Source: Hungatella sp. (GTDB lineage: Bacteria; Bacillota; Clostridia; Lachnospirales; Lachnospiraceae). Taken from it: DNA of 46,623 nt. The stretch spans positions 1-46,623 of the forward strand of contig WASS01000006.1 in the NCBI GenBank assembly GCA_009712635.1, given 5' to 3'. Of the stretch, positions 23,472 through 32,065 are shown piece after piece. A model generated the notes under the pieces. The model was not told the DNA's origin. It saw only the letters and a list, made by a program, of their open reading frames with translations, and ran no database searches. Each line of letters opens with the position of its first letter. Position 1 is the first letter of the stretch. The translations under genes were made by a program, and so were the position numbers.

Positions 23472-24332
23472 TTACTGAAGTGCCTTTACTTGTTCCGCAA
23501 ATTCATGAGACAGGGTAAATCTGCCTACATAACCCACTTCTCCTGTCATCAGAACGCTGTAATCTTCCTTGATTTCCACTTCCAGAACCCCGCCTGGCAT
23601 ATGCACATACATCTTGGGGTCTGTCAGCCCCATACGGTATGCAGCTCCTGCTGCTGCGCAGCCGCTGGTTCCGGAGGCAAGGGTATAACCGGCTCCTCTT
23701 TCATAGATCTCGATCTCAATATTGGTGCGGTCCAGCACCTTTAAAAGCTGGGTATTAATCCGTTCCGGAAAATACTCGGCATTTTCAGAATGTTTCCCGA
23801 TCCGGCATACCAGATCCTTTGATATATCATTTAACCAGATTACACAGTGGGGATTACCGATGCTTACACAGGTAACGCGGTAAGGGATGCTGCCAAACAG
23901 CATGGTTTCATTTAAAACCTCTCTTCTTGGGCCTGTAACAGGTATTTCATCGCTGTAAAAGCTGAGTTTGCCCATGGAAACTTTAATCTTGGTTCCCTCT
24001 TCGTTTAAATACTGGATGGTCTGCTCTCCGCTTAAGGTGTTGATTACAAACTTATTTTTCTGGACATAACCGGCATCCTTTAAATATTTTCCGAATATCC
24101 GCACACCGTTTCCGCTTAACTCCGCTTCACTTCCATCGGGATTTAATATTTTTACTTCCAGCTTATCCTGACCCATGATGGGTCCAACCAACAGCCCGTC
24201 TGAGCCCACACCGAAGTTCCGGTCACAAATCAGCCGGATATTCTCCTTTGTCAGTTTGCATTCATTTTTATTGGGATCAAAAATAAGATAATCATTTCCA
24301 AGACCATGATATTTTTCCAAAGTTATATTCAT
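23472..24332 (-). CDS. DapF-family epimerase paralogue with both catalytic cysteines replaced by serine
   Basis: A 286-residue protein with the full DapF fold signature: KYHGLGNDYLIFD, NFGVGSDGLL, NPDGSEAELSGNGVRIFG, SIGNPHCVIWL, PERINTQ, EIYERGAG. In true diaminopimelate epimerases two Cys act as acid and base; here they are Ser73 (ELSGNG) and Ser220 (TLASGTSGCA), and the Glu after ERGAG is Tyr216. The canonical dapF at 4526 keeps both Cys. The protein is therefore unlikely to be an ordinary DAP epimerase. Relatives in this superfamily with changed residues act as dehydratases, isomerases or racemases of other substrates. Its start overlaps the ddl stop by four bases (ATGA), so it is coupled to a D-Ala-D-Ala ligase. 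Confidence 0.88.
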   Translation of the reverse strand: MNITLEKYHGLGNDYLIFDPNKNECKLTKENIRLICDRNFGVGSDGLLVGPIMGQDKLEVKILNPDGSEAELSGNGVRIFGKYLKDAGYVQKNKFVINTLSGEQTIQYLNEEGTKIKVSMGKLSFYSDEIPVTGPRREVLNETMLFGSIPYRVTCVSIGNPHCVIWLNDISKDLVCRIGKHSENAEYFPERINTQLLKVLDRTNIEIEIYERGAGYTLASGTSGCAAAGAAYRMGLTDPKMYVHMPGGVLEVEIKEDYSVLMTGEVGYVGRFTLSHEFAEQVKALQ

Positions 24333-25354
24333 TCTAAAGCCCCTTTCCCATGTCTGACAATTAAGTCACACAGTTCCTGATAAGAGATTCCTGCAGCTTT
24401 TGCTTCCTGGGGAAGTAAGCTGTAAGGTGTCATTCCCGGTAATGTATTTGCTTCCAGACAGTCAACACTGCCATCTTCTTTCATCATAAAATCCACTCTG
24501 GAGTAATAACCAAGTGAAAGAGTCTTATGTACTTTTACAGCCAGATCAGCAAGATGATCCGCTTCCTCTTTTGAAAGGCTGGCAGGACAGATCTCTTCTG
24601 TCTTACCCGGCTGGTATTTGTTCTCATAATCATAAAAGCCGCTTATGGGCTTAATCTCAATAGCTGGTAGTGCTGTTTCACCAAGTATACCCACTGAAAA
24701 TTCCCTGCCGGTAATTTTCGCCTCGGCAAGCACCGTGTTTTCGCAGGAAAATGCAGTCTCAAGTGCCTTCTTCCACTGCCCTTCCTCCTCCACCATGGTT
24801 ACTCCTATACTGGACCCGCATCCGCATGGTTTGACAACACAGGGATATACAAAAGGCTCTGTCTCGGCTCCTTTTTCATAAAGTCTCCATTCAGGAGTGG
24901 GAATATTCTCTTCCCGCATTAAAAGCTTAGCCAGATGCTTATCCATGGCTTTTAAGCTGCCCTCGTATCCAGTTCCCGTGTAAGGAATCCCAAATCCGTC
25001 AAGAATTGCCTGAATCTGACCGTTTTCTCCTGCTCCTCCATGAAGTGCCAGAAAAACCATCTCCGACTCCATACATGCTTCCATCACCCGGTTTCCCATA
25101 ATTCCACGTAATCTGCCCCTTCGTTTCACATGTTCTAAGTCAGGAGCACTCTCGCCAATGTGGCTGGAAAATTCCATACCGTCTTTTAAACGGTAAAACC
25201 GGATTTCTTCTCCGTCCGGAATTCCCAGATAAGAATCTATCAAACATACTTCATGCCCCTGCTCCATCAGCGCATTTGTAATCATGGCACCTGAGGATAA
25301 GGACACTTCCCGTTCCGGGCTGTATCCGCCCGCCAGTACTGCTATTTTCATCAT
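24329..25354 (-). CDS. ddl: D-alanine-D-alanine ligase-like ATP-grasp enzyme
   Basis: A 341-residue ATP-grasp ligase. Ddl motifs: GGYSPEREVSLSSG, LHGGAGENGQIQ, YTGTGYEGSLKAMDK, VVKPCGCGSSIGVT, EIKPISGFYDYENKYQPG (omega loop with Lys-Tyr, as in D-Ala-D-Ala-forming enzymes, not the D-lactate type), RVDFMM and EANTLPGMTPYS. It would join two D-alanines for peptidoglycan precursors. The context is unusual: it is coupled to the Cys-less DapF paralogue and divergent from an AraC regulator, so it may be a specialised rather than the housekeeping ligase; whether another ddl exists cannot be seen here. Tandem ATGs exist at the start; the second has slightly better spacing from AAAGGAA. Confidence 0.9.
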   Translation of the reverse strand: MMKIAVLAGGYSPEREVSLSSGAMITNALMEQGHEVCLIDSYLGIPDGEEIRFYRLKDGMEFSSHIGESAPDLEHVKRRGRLRGIMGNRVMEACMESEMVFLALHGGAGENGQIQAILDGFGIPYTGTGYEGSLKAMDKHLAKLLMREENIPTPEWRLYEKGAETEPFVYPCVVKPCGCGSSIGVTMVEEEGQWKKALETAFSCENTVLAEAKITGREFSVGILGETALPAIEIKPISGFYDYENKYQPGKTEEICPASLSKEEADHLADLAVKVHKTLSLGYYSRVDFMMKEDGSVDCLEANTLPGMTPYSLLPQEAKAAGISYQELCDLIVRHGKGALE

Positions 25355-25392
25355 ACATTCCTTTTCATTCCAGTATTTGATTGATACTATCT

Positions 25393-25421
25393 ATTATAAA
25401 CAGCACTTTCCAGCATTTCTA
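25393..25421 (-). promoter_or_regulatory. Promoter of the ddl - dapF-like operon
   Basis: A perfect TATAAT (25398-25393) on the minus strand, with TAGAAA (25421-25416, four of six) 17 bases upstream. The weak -35 would suit activation by the divergent AraC protein. Confidence 0.5.
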
Positions 25422-25433
25422 TTAATATAATGC

Positions 25434-25462
25434 TTTATATATTGCAAATTGTGTTGTATTAT
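25434..25462 (+). promoter_or_regulatory. Possible promoter of the AraC-family gene
   Basis: TTTATA (25434-25439) and TATTAT (25457-25462), spacer 17. It is only moderately like consensus and is divergent from the ddl promoter. Confidence 0.35.
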
Positions 25463-25491
25463 AAAACGGAAGGGAGGTGTTACCTGCCACA

Positions 25492-26346
25492 ATGAATAAC
25501 TATGAAAAAAGGGGATATCTAAACAGCAATTTTAAGCTGTTCCACCTTATGGACGAAGGTAAGCTAAGCTATGATTACCACTATCATGATTTTGATAAAA
25601 TAATTATTTTTATCCAGGGATCTGTTACATACAGGATTGAGGGCTGCGCTTATTCTCTGGAACCATATGACATCATTCTGGTAAGCCATAACGACATACA
25701 CCGGCCGGATATAGCAGCAGACATTCCTTACGAACGGATCATTGTCTATCTTTCACCTGGATTTTTGAACGCATACCAGTCAGATGACTATAATTTAAGC
25801 GCCTGCTTTCAAAAATCCAGAGAGCTCCATTCTCATGTACTGAGAATCCACTCCATGGAGAAGAGCAGTTTGTACCGGACATTAACTAATCTGGAATATG
25901 CCTGCACCCATGACGGCTATGCAAAAGATTTATACTGCCAGGTAGTCTTCCTGGAATTTATGATTCAGTTAAACCGTGCCTCTCTGACAAACAGAGTTCA
26001 GTATCTGCCACCGTCTACCGGAGATGCCAGGATCTTAAGTATTATGGATTACATTAACAGCCACCTGACAGAAGACATGACCGTGGATTTAATTGCAGAA
26101 TCATTTTTTATCAGCCGCTATCATCTGATGCATCTTTTTAAAGAAGAGACAGGCTATACCCTCTTTGATTATATTACAGAAAAACGCCTTCTGCTGGCAA
26201 GAGAACGCTTAAGAACCGGCATCTCCGTTACCGATGTATGTTTTTCCAGCGGATTTAAAAATTACTCTACGTTCTCCAGAGCTTACAAAAATAAGTTTCA
26301 CATCTCACCATCAGAGACCATAAAAGAGGATACTGGTTTTTTATAA
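25492..26346 (+). CDS. AraC-family transcriptional regulator with N-terminal cupin domain
   Basis: A 284-residue regulator. Residues ~20-100 form an AraC-type cupin ligand domain (YHYHDFDKIIIFIQGSVTYRIEG, DIILVSHNDIHRP); residues ~185-284 form the two-helix-turn-helix DNA-binding domain (DLIAESFFISRYHLMHLFKEETG, VTDVCFSSGFKNYSTFSRAYKNKFHISPSE). It usually activates an adjacent operon on binding a small molecule; here the divergent ddl - dapF-like pair is the likely target. The ATG is 14 bases from GGGAGG, a longer gap than usual; a GTG five codons earlier overlaps the ribosome site and is less likely. Confidence 0.9.
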   Translation: MNNYEKRGYLNSNFKLFHLMDEGKLSYDYHYHDFDKIIIFIQGSVTYRIEGCAYSLEPYDIILVSHNDIHRPDIAADIPYERIIVYLSPGFLNAYQSDDYNLSACFQKSRELHSHVLRIHSMEKSSLYRTLTNLEYACTHDGYAKDLYCQVVFLEFMIQLNRASLTNRVQYLPPSTGDARILSIMDYINSHLTEDMTVDLIAESFFISRYHLMHLFKEETGYTLFDYITEKRLLLARERLRTGISVTDVCFSSGFKNYSTFSRAYKNKFHISPSETIKEDTGFL

Positions 26347-26367
26347 TATAACAGCCAGACATAAAAC

Positions 26368-26406
26368 ATGCGCATGAATCCGGTCATTTGCCAGATCCAT
26401 GCGCAT
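26368..26406. terminator. Convergent terminator between araC-like and wzy-like genes
   Basis: A 9-bp perfect stem ATGCGCATG/CATGCGCAT with further pairing inside; GTTTTATG follows on the minus strand. Both flanking genes end towards it. Confidence 0.75.
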
Positions 26407-26424
26407 CTTCCTATAAGTATTCCT

Positions 26425-27717
26425 TTATTCATGCCTTCCGTTATTCTTCCAGGAACAGAACACATACAGTGCACCAGTCAGTGCGAGATAAAACCAGGTT
26501 GCAGGGTTACTGTACCAGGTTGTAAAAAATGACAAAATTAAATACATGGCGAACTGGGCATAAAACAGATATCCAATTGGATTTCTTACCCGCTTTACAA
26601 GGCGCATCAGGAAAAACGCCACGGCTCCCAGGATACAGCTGAACAAGATGACTCCCACGATGCCAAAATCATAGAAGGAATCATAAAAAAGAGTCACTGT
26701 AGTCAGTTCTTCTTTGGTCACATAAATAGGAAAATCCACCAAAGCAGGTACCAGGAATTTTAATCCGGAAAGCGCCCATAAAGGAAACAGCATTCTAAGT
26801 CCAAAGGTATGGGATGGAAGCCATTCCACCAGGCAGTTAAAATTCTCATAGTTATTGGCAATATACATATACGGCTGCGTGATGAAAATAGGCATCTGAC
26901 TGTATTTCATCTGAAAAATACCGTTTAAGTAGGTAACATCATGACCTCTTGCTATGGTAAGAATCACATAAATAGGAATCATTCCAAGCAAAAGCCCCAC
27001 TCCGTATATAATCTTCAGCCTGTGTTCCATGGCAATATAGGTAAGAATCGCCAGACCTACGGCAAGGATCAGCTGAAAACGGGAAACACATAATACCGGA
27101 ATCGCACAGGCGATTAAATCCATCAGCACAGTAAGAACCAGCCTGAATCCGTTTCGTCCCTGCTCAATGCTGAAATACAGCACAGAAAGAGCTGGCACCA
27201 GAACGCAGGACACAGTAAAATAATGAATTCCTGTAATGTGAAATGTGGAATAGGCATGAGGCATTCCCTTAATGAAAAATGGGATAAATCCCAGTACAGC
27301 CGCCTCAATTAAAAATGCACCAAGGGACAGTACCGTGGTCAGCAGCATAGCCAGAAAAAGAGGTTTTTCGTATCCTTTAAAACTAAACCAGCTGGAACGC
27401 TGTCCTCCTGCAGAGCCCTGTGTTCTGATCATGAATTCAAAGGTTATATAAAAGCCTAAGTATGCCACCAGAAAGCAAAGCCAGGTAATGATACTCCAAT
27501 CAGAAGAAAGCTCAGAAAGCTTTAAACAGGCAACGCCCTCTCCGCCTACCCAGAACAAGGAAAACAATCCACGTAAATGAATGATATTCTCCGTTCTCCT
27601 GTAATCAAACCAGTAGAGAAAGAGTGCCGCAAGCATGAGGATTAAACCGGAAAGCCAATAATAACCGGCTCTTGCAAATAGATAAGATGCTGCATAACTG
27701 ATCAGATAAACGCTCAT
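26425..27717 (-). CDS. Wzy-like oligosaccharide repeat-unit polymerase
   Basis: A 430-residue membrane protein with about 11-12 hydrophobic segments and a large extracytoplasmic loop (ARGHDVTYLNGIFQMKYSQM ... IANNYENFNCLVEWLP), as in O-antigen polymerases of the Wzy type found in Firmicutes polysaccharide loci. It would join lipid-linked repeat units at the outer face of the membrane. No glycosyltransferase, flippase or chain-length gene is adjacent, so it is an orphan here. AAAGGGG precedes the ATG. The assignment rests on topology and loop motifs, not on catalytic residues. Confidence 0.65.
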   Translation of the reverse strand: MSVYLISYAASYLFARAGYYWLSGLILMLAALFLYWFDYRRTENIIHLRGLFSLFWVGGEGVACLKLSELSSDWSIITWLCFLVAYLGFYITFEFMIRTQGSAGGQRSSWFSFKGYEKPLFLAMLLTTVLSLGAFLIEAAVLGFIPFFIKGMPHAYSTFHITGIHYFTVSCVLVPALSVLYFSIEQGRNGFRLVLTVLMDLIACAIPVLCVSRFQLILAVGLAILTYIAMEHRLKIIYGVGLLLGMIPIYVILTIARGHDVTYLNGIFQMKYSQMPIFITQPYMYIANNYENFNCLVEWLPSHTFGLRMLFPLWALSGLKFLVPALVDFPIYVTKEELTTVTLFYDSFYDFGIVGVILFSCILGAVAFFLMRLVKRVRNPIGYLFYAQFAMYLILSFFTTWYSNPATWFYLALTGALYVFCSWKNNGRHE

Positions 27718-27765
27718 CGTAACATATCCCCTTTAGTAAATAATCGCCTTTTCACCTTTTTTCGG

Positions 27766-27801
27766 AAAAAATGCAGCCGCCTTAACGGCAACAGCTGCAT
27801 T
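27766..27801 (-). terminator. Terminator of the cdaA - ptsI operon
   Basis: AATGCAGC/GCTGCATT stem with an inner GCC/GGC pairing, followed by a T-run on the minus strand, 18 bases beyond the ptsI stop. Confidence 0.85.
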
Positions 27802-27818
27802 CTTTCCCATCCATTCCA

Positions 27819-29534
27819 TTAGGAACGGCTAATAAAATCTTTCATATAATCTTCTACTTCTTTTACAGTAACGAAAGTCATGGCCTGCTCGGCAACTTCC
27901 TTAAGCTCCTGTGTGCTGTATCCGGTAATCAGCTTTCTTGCATTTAAAATAGCAGAAGCACTCATACTGAACTCATTTAAGCCAAATGCCAGAAGAAGAG
28001 GGATCAGCATGGGATCGCTTGCAGCTTCCCCGCACATTCCTACCATAATTCCTTCTTTTCTTCCGCACTCAATTACATGGCGGATGCTTCTTAAAACAGC
28101 CGGATTAAGAGGTGAGTAAAGGTAGGATACCTTGTCATTACCACGGTCTACAGACATGGTGTACTGTGTCAGATCGTTGGTTCCGATACTGAAGAAATCA
28201 ACTTCTTTTGCAAATACATCTGCCATCAGCGAAGCTGCAGCTGTTTCCACCATGATTCCAACCTGAATATCTTTCTTATATGATATGGATGCTTCATCCA
28301 GTTCTTTCTTAATCTCTTCGATCAAAGCTTTTGCTTCCCGGTACTCCTCAAGACAGGTTACCATAGGCACCATGATGCGGATATTACCAAATGCGCTGGC
28401 TCTTAAAAGTGCCCGAAGCTGTGGACGGTAAACATCATCCTTGCGGTCCAGGCAGAAACGAATTGCACGATATCCAAGGAATGGATTCTCATCCTTTTCC
28501 AGACCCATATATGGGATCTCTTTGTCTCCGCCAATATCCAGAGTACGGATAATAACCGGCTTGCCGTTCATGGCTGACGCTACCTTGCGGTATGCTTCAA
28601 ACTGTTCCTCTTCGGTAGGCATGCTGGTCCGGTCCATAAAAAGGAATTCCGTACGGAACAGGCCAACGCCTTCTCCGTCATACTGAAGAACCTTATCCAC
28701 ATCTTCTGGTTTTCCAATATTGGCAACCAGTTCAATGGTCACTCCATCTTTTGTCACAGTTGGTTTTCCAATGTACTGTTCCAGTTCTTTCTTTTCTTTT
28801 AAGAATACGTCTCTTTTCGCAGTGTACTCTTCTCTTACTGACTGATCCGGGTCTGCAAATACCACTCCCTCTGATCCATCTAAGATAAGTTCTGTACCGT
28901 CTTTAATCTGGCTCATGATGCCATCTAATGCAACAACTGCCGGAATCTCCAGGGCTCTTGCAAGAATCGCACTATGTGATGTCTTTCCACCCAGTTCTGT
29001 CACAATTCCAGTTACATTGGAAGGATTAATTCCAGCTGTCATGGAAGGTGTTAAATCTCTGGCGACAATCACACTTCCTGCCGGAAGAGCTCCGATATCC
29101 ACGGAACTGACTCCCAGTAATATCTTTTGCATACGGGTCTTGATATCCCTCATATCGGTAGCACGCTGCTGCATCAGTTCGTCTCCCATGGAGGCAAACA
29201 TATCCGCATACGTATTGCATACAGTCTCAATTGCAAATTCGCTGTTAACCATCTCCCCGGAAATGGAAGTTTCAATTTCACCTACCAGCATGGGATCTGA
29301 AAGCAGCAGAAGATGTCCGTTAAGAATCTCCGCCTCCTTTTCTCCCACTCTTGTGGCAAGATCCTTTGCCAGAGCGTCGGTTTCCTCCATCGCCTGGTTT
29401 ACAGCCCTCTGAAAGCGGGCTTTTTCCGCATCCACATCTGTGATTGTGTCTTTTTTGATCTTCAGTTCTGTCTCTTCTACGATAACGGCTTTCCCAATTC
29501 CGATTCCCGCAGATGCGCTTGTTCCTTTAAACAT
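27819..29534 (-). CDS. ptsI: PTS enzyme I (phosphoenolpyruvate-protein phosphotransferase)
   Basis: A 571-residue cytoplasmic enzyme that takes phosphate from phosphoenolpyruvate and passes it to HPr at the head of the sugar phosphotransferase system. Visible: N-terminal HPr-binding region (GTSASAGIGIGKA), the phosphorylated His in ELGGKTSHSAILARAL, and the PEP-binding barrel (GVGLFRTEFLFMDR, GTNDLTQYTMSVDRGN, GMCGEAASDP). Length is standard (~570). AAGGAGG precedes the ATG; the frame is open 19 codons upstream but lacks such a site. It follows ptsH by 34 bases. Confidence 0.96.
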   Translation of the reverse strand: MFKGTSASAGIGIGKAVIVEETELKIKKDTITDVDAEKARFQRAVNQAMEETDALAKDLATRVGEKEAEILNGHLLLLSDPMLVGEIETSISGEMVNSEFAIETVCNTYADMFASMGDELMQQRATDMRDIKTRMQKILLGVSSVDIGALPAGSVIVARDLTPSMTAGINPSNVTGIVTELGGKTSHSAILARALEIPAVVALDGIMSQIKDGTELILDGSEGVVFADPDQSVREEYTAKRDVFLKEKKELEQYIGKPTVTKDGVTIELVANIGKPEDVDKVLQYDGEGVGLFRTEFLFMDRTSMPTEEEQFEAYRKVASAMNGKPVIIRTLDIGGDKEIPYMGLEKDENPFLGYRAIRFCLDRKDDVYRPQLRALLRASAFGNIRIMVPMVTCLEEYREAKALIEEIKKELDEASISYKKDIQVGIMVETAAASLMADVFAKEVDFFSIGTNDLTQYTMSVDRGNDKVSYLYSPLNPAVLRSIRHVIECGRKEGIMVGMCGEAASDPMLIPLLLAFGLNEFSMSASAILNARKLITGYSTQELKEVAEQAMTFVTVKEVEDYMKDFISRS

Positions 29535-29568
29535 AAAATCCTCCTTATTAATTAAAAAATGATAAAAT

Positions 29569-29832
29569 CTATTCGCCAAGGCCCCCCTCAACAGCCTTGA
29601 TCATGGTAGCCAGAGCTTCCTCTTCATCTGCTCCCTCACAGACAAAGGTAATCTCATCGCCGCTTTTTACGCAGGCGCCCAACACGCTGAGTACACTCTT
29701 CGCATTGGCAGTGGTATTCTTAAAACGAAAACTCACCACTGAATTAAAGTTCATGGCTTCCCTACAAAGAATCCCTGCCGGTCTCAAGTGCAGACCGGTA
29801 GGATTCTTTATAACAACTTTAGCACTGACCAT
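29569..29832 (-). CDS. ptsH: HPr phosphocarrier protein
   Basis: An 87-residue PTS carrier. His15 in NPTGLHLRPAG accepts phosphate from enzyme I, and Ser45 in NAKSVLSVLGA is the regulatory site for HPr kinase in Gram-positive bacteria. The start chosen has GGAGG eight bases upstream; a longer frame exists but would overlap the cdaR end. It lies 46 bases downstream of cdaR and upstream of ptsI, an unusual joining of c-di-AMP and PTS genes. Confidence 0.95.
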   Translation of the reverse strand: MVSAKVVIKNPTGLHLRPAGILCREAMNFNSVVSFRFKNTTANAKSVLSVLGACVKSGDEITFVCEGADEEEALATMIKAVEGGLGE

Positions 29833-29878
29833 ACTGAATTCCTCCAACTTTTCTTCATAATACCTCAAAAGGCCCTTT

Positions 29879-31189
29879 TTACTGTGACGCACTTTCTGAT
29901 GTGCTTGACACAGTGGTTTCCTGCGTCTGTGCAGGTCCTGTGTGCTCCGGCTCAGTGGCTACCGTTACATTAAAAGGCGTGTAAACGGTAATTTCAAACC
30001 CTTCCGCAATTTCAAAATGAAGCTGTCCGGGATATGTGCCTGGATTTAAATCGGAGACTTCAAGAACTGCATTTAGATTTTCTTCTTTCAATGCATCCAA
30101 GTCTTCTTTTAGCCCCTTTACAGTAACATCACAGGTCTGTTTATCAAAACTATAGCTGTAATCCGCAGACATGCCCTTTTTATCAAGTTCATTCAGCTGA
30201 AGGGTAAATACTCGGGTGGTCAGCGGCTCCACCTTCAGCTTAACGGATACATCTTTATATTTATCACCTGCAAGGGTGGTATTCGGCGGCAGATACTGGC
30301 TTAAATCCAGCTGTACCACTTTATCCTTTGTGGCACCGTCAATATTAAGTTTATCAGAAGATACTGCAATGGACGTAAGAGAGGCAAGCACCGATTTGGT
30401 TCCTACCACTGAAACAGACTTAACATCTGTCTCAAGTCCTGTATAACGGTATCCTTTGGCAACCTGACCCGTAACCTCATAATTAAGAGGGAGCTCCTTT
30501 GCCTTTAACATCTGGACATAATAATCAATCTCTGGTTTATTTACAGTTACCTTGTTTGCAAGATCAAGCTTATTGCCATTAGCATCATAAAAAAGAGGCG
30601 CCCCCGAGGAACTGAAATCCGAACTCACATTATTGTTAATCTGGATCTCCACTCCCATGTGATTAATCAGTCCAATTACCGATTCCGGTCCTTCCACTGT
30701 TACATTATCCGGTACCAGATTAATGGTTCCAGGTCTGTAACCCTCTTTTCCTGTTCCTTTTGTATCCACCTGCAAATCAAACTTTTTGGTCTGCAGCTGT
30801 TCCGCTTTAATCCGGATCACCATGGGTTTCGCCGTAATGGTATCGCTTTTTACCAGACTTTCTTTATCTTTATTGATCTCTACTGTAATAGGAATTGCAC
30901 CCGTTACATTATAATCCTTTAAATCAACGTATGCATGAAAGTCTGAAGCTTTTACCAGAGAACGGTCTCTGGTTCTCACCTGATAGCTGACTGCCACAAC
31001 ATCCTTGCCATCAATTTCATAGGTTAAGTTTGCCGCTTTTAAAGCTTCCTCGTTACGGACTTCCACCGTAACAAGCTGGGAGTCGTTAATGACCGGGTTT
31101 GATATATTCACCACTGCCATCCACACTCCAAGTGCAAGCACCAGCGACGCAACTTTCAGTCCAAGGTTATTTAACAGCTTTTCCTTCAT
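29879..31189 (-). CDS. cdaR: CdaR, YbbR-domain regulator of the c-di-AMP cyclase
   Basis: A 436-residue protein with one N-terminal membrane anchor (LGLKVASLVLALGVWMAVVN) and an extracytoplasmic part of about four YbbR repeats (for example DVTVKGLKEDLDALKEENLNAVLEVSDLNPGTY), ending in a Ser/Thr/Glu-rich tail. CdaR binds and modulates CdaA in Firmicutes. Its start overlaps the end of cdaA by 23 bases. The usual third gene, glmM, does not follow; ptsH does. Confidence 0.92.
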   Translation of the reverse strand: MKEKLLNNLGLKVASLVLALGVWMAVVNISNPVINDSQLVTVEVRNEEALKAANLTYEIDGKDVVAVSYQVRTRDRSLVKASDFHAYVDLKDYNVTGAIPITVEINKDKESLVKSDTITAKPMVIRIKAEQLQTKKFDLQVDTKGTGKEGYRPGTINLVPDNVTVEGPESVIGLINHMGVEIQINNNVSSDFSSSGAPLFYDANGNKLDLANKVTVNKPEIDYYVQMLKAKELPLNYEVTGQVAKGYRYTGLETDVKSVSVVGTKSVLASLTSIAVSSDKLNIDGATKDKVVQLDLSQYLPPNTTLAGDKYKDVSVKLKVEPLTTRVFTLQLNELDKKGMSADYSYSFDKQTCDVTVKGLKEDLDALKEENLNAVLEVSDLNPGTYPGQLHFEIAEGFEITVYTPFNVTVATEPEHTGPAQTQETTVSSTSESASQ

Positions 31190-32039
31190 TCTTACGCCTT
31201 CCCTTCAATATCCTGAACCTGCTTCCTTCCTCTCCTGCCTGCTTGACTCCTGCCAGAATGGTCCTCAGCATATCTGCATCTGCTATCCGCTTTAATCCTC
31301 CCTCTAACGCAACCGTTACCCGTCCGGTTTCCTCAGAAACCACGATGGTCAGGCTGTCACTGACTTCACTGACTCCAACCGCTGCCCTGTGTCTGGTTCC
31401 CAGATCTTTACTGATTGTCATGTTATCAGACAGGGGAAGATAACAGGTCGCTGCTGCTACCCGGTTCCCCCGGACAACTACAGCACCGTCATGAAGAGGG
31501 GTATTATGTTCGAAGATGTTAATAAGAAGCTGGCTGCTGACAACTCCGCCCACTTCGATTCCAGTCCGTTCAATCTCTTTTAAGGAATCGTTGCGTTCGA
31601 TTACAATCAGGGCTCCTGTCTTAACTTTCGCCATCTCAAAGGTGGCTTTCACCAGTTCATTAATGGTCTTATCAGTAAATCCGGAATTGTCTCTTCCATC
31701 GTCAAAAGTAAGAATTCCGGTAAATGGATTCTTGCTTCCCAGCTGTTCAAGCGCCTTGCGAAGTTCCGGCTGGAAGATCACAATTACCATGGTTACTGCC
31801 GGAGCAGCAATCTTATTGAGTATCCAGAAAATATTATCCAGACGAAAAACGTAAGCAAAGACATAGAAAACAAAGATTACTATAATCCCTTTTAACAGGG
31901 TCCAGGCTCTTGTATTCATAATCCAGGTCAGAAGCTCATACAGCAAAACAGCTATGATAATAATCTCAACCAGATTCGTCTTTGAAATTCTGGGAAGGAA
32001 TGATACCCAGGAATACATCTTATCTAAAAAATTTGCCAT
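31167..32039 (-). CDS. cdaA: Diadenylate cyclase CdaA
   Basis: A 290-residue membrane-bound enzyme making c-di-AMP from two ATP. Three N-terminal membrane segments (VEIIIIAVLLYELLTWI, TLLKGIIVIFVFYVFAYVF, ILNKIAAPAVTMVIVIF) precede the DAC domain with the catalytic motifs HDGAVVV and GTRHRAAVG. It is a membrane cyclase of the CdaA type rather than DisA. The ATG with GGGAGG eight bases upstream is used; the frame extends three codons to a GTG inside that site. c-di-AMP controls potassium and osmolyte uptake and is essential in many Firmicutes. Confidence 0.95.
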   Translation of the reverse strand: MANFLDKMYSWVSFLPRISKTNLVEIIIIAVLLYELLTWIMNTRAWTLLKGIIVIFVFYVFAYVFRLDNIFWILNKIAAPAVTMVIVIFQPELRKALEQLGSKNPFTGILTFDDGRDNSGFTDKTINELVKATFEMAKVKTGALIVIERNDSLKEIERTGIEVGGVVSSQLLINIFEHNTPLHDGAVVVRGNRVAAATCYLPLSDNMTISKDLGTRHRAAVGVSEVSDSLTIVVSEETGRVTVALEGGLKRIADADMLRTILAGVKQAGEEGSRFRILKGRRKNEGKAVK

Positions 32040-32065
32040 GTGATCCACCTCCCTTTTTGTTCTTC

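Noticed and set aside
24329-25354. Van-type (vancomycin resistance) D-Ala-D-Lac ligase
   Set aside because: The omega loop has the Lys-Tyr form of D-Ala-D-Ala ligases and no vanH, vanX or VanRS genes are nearby.
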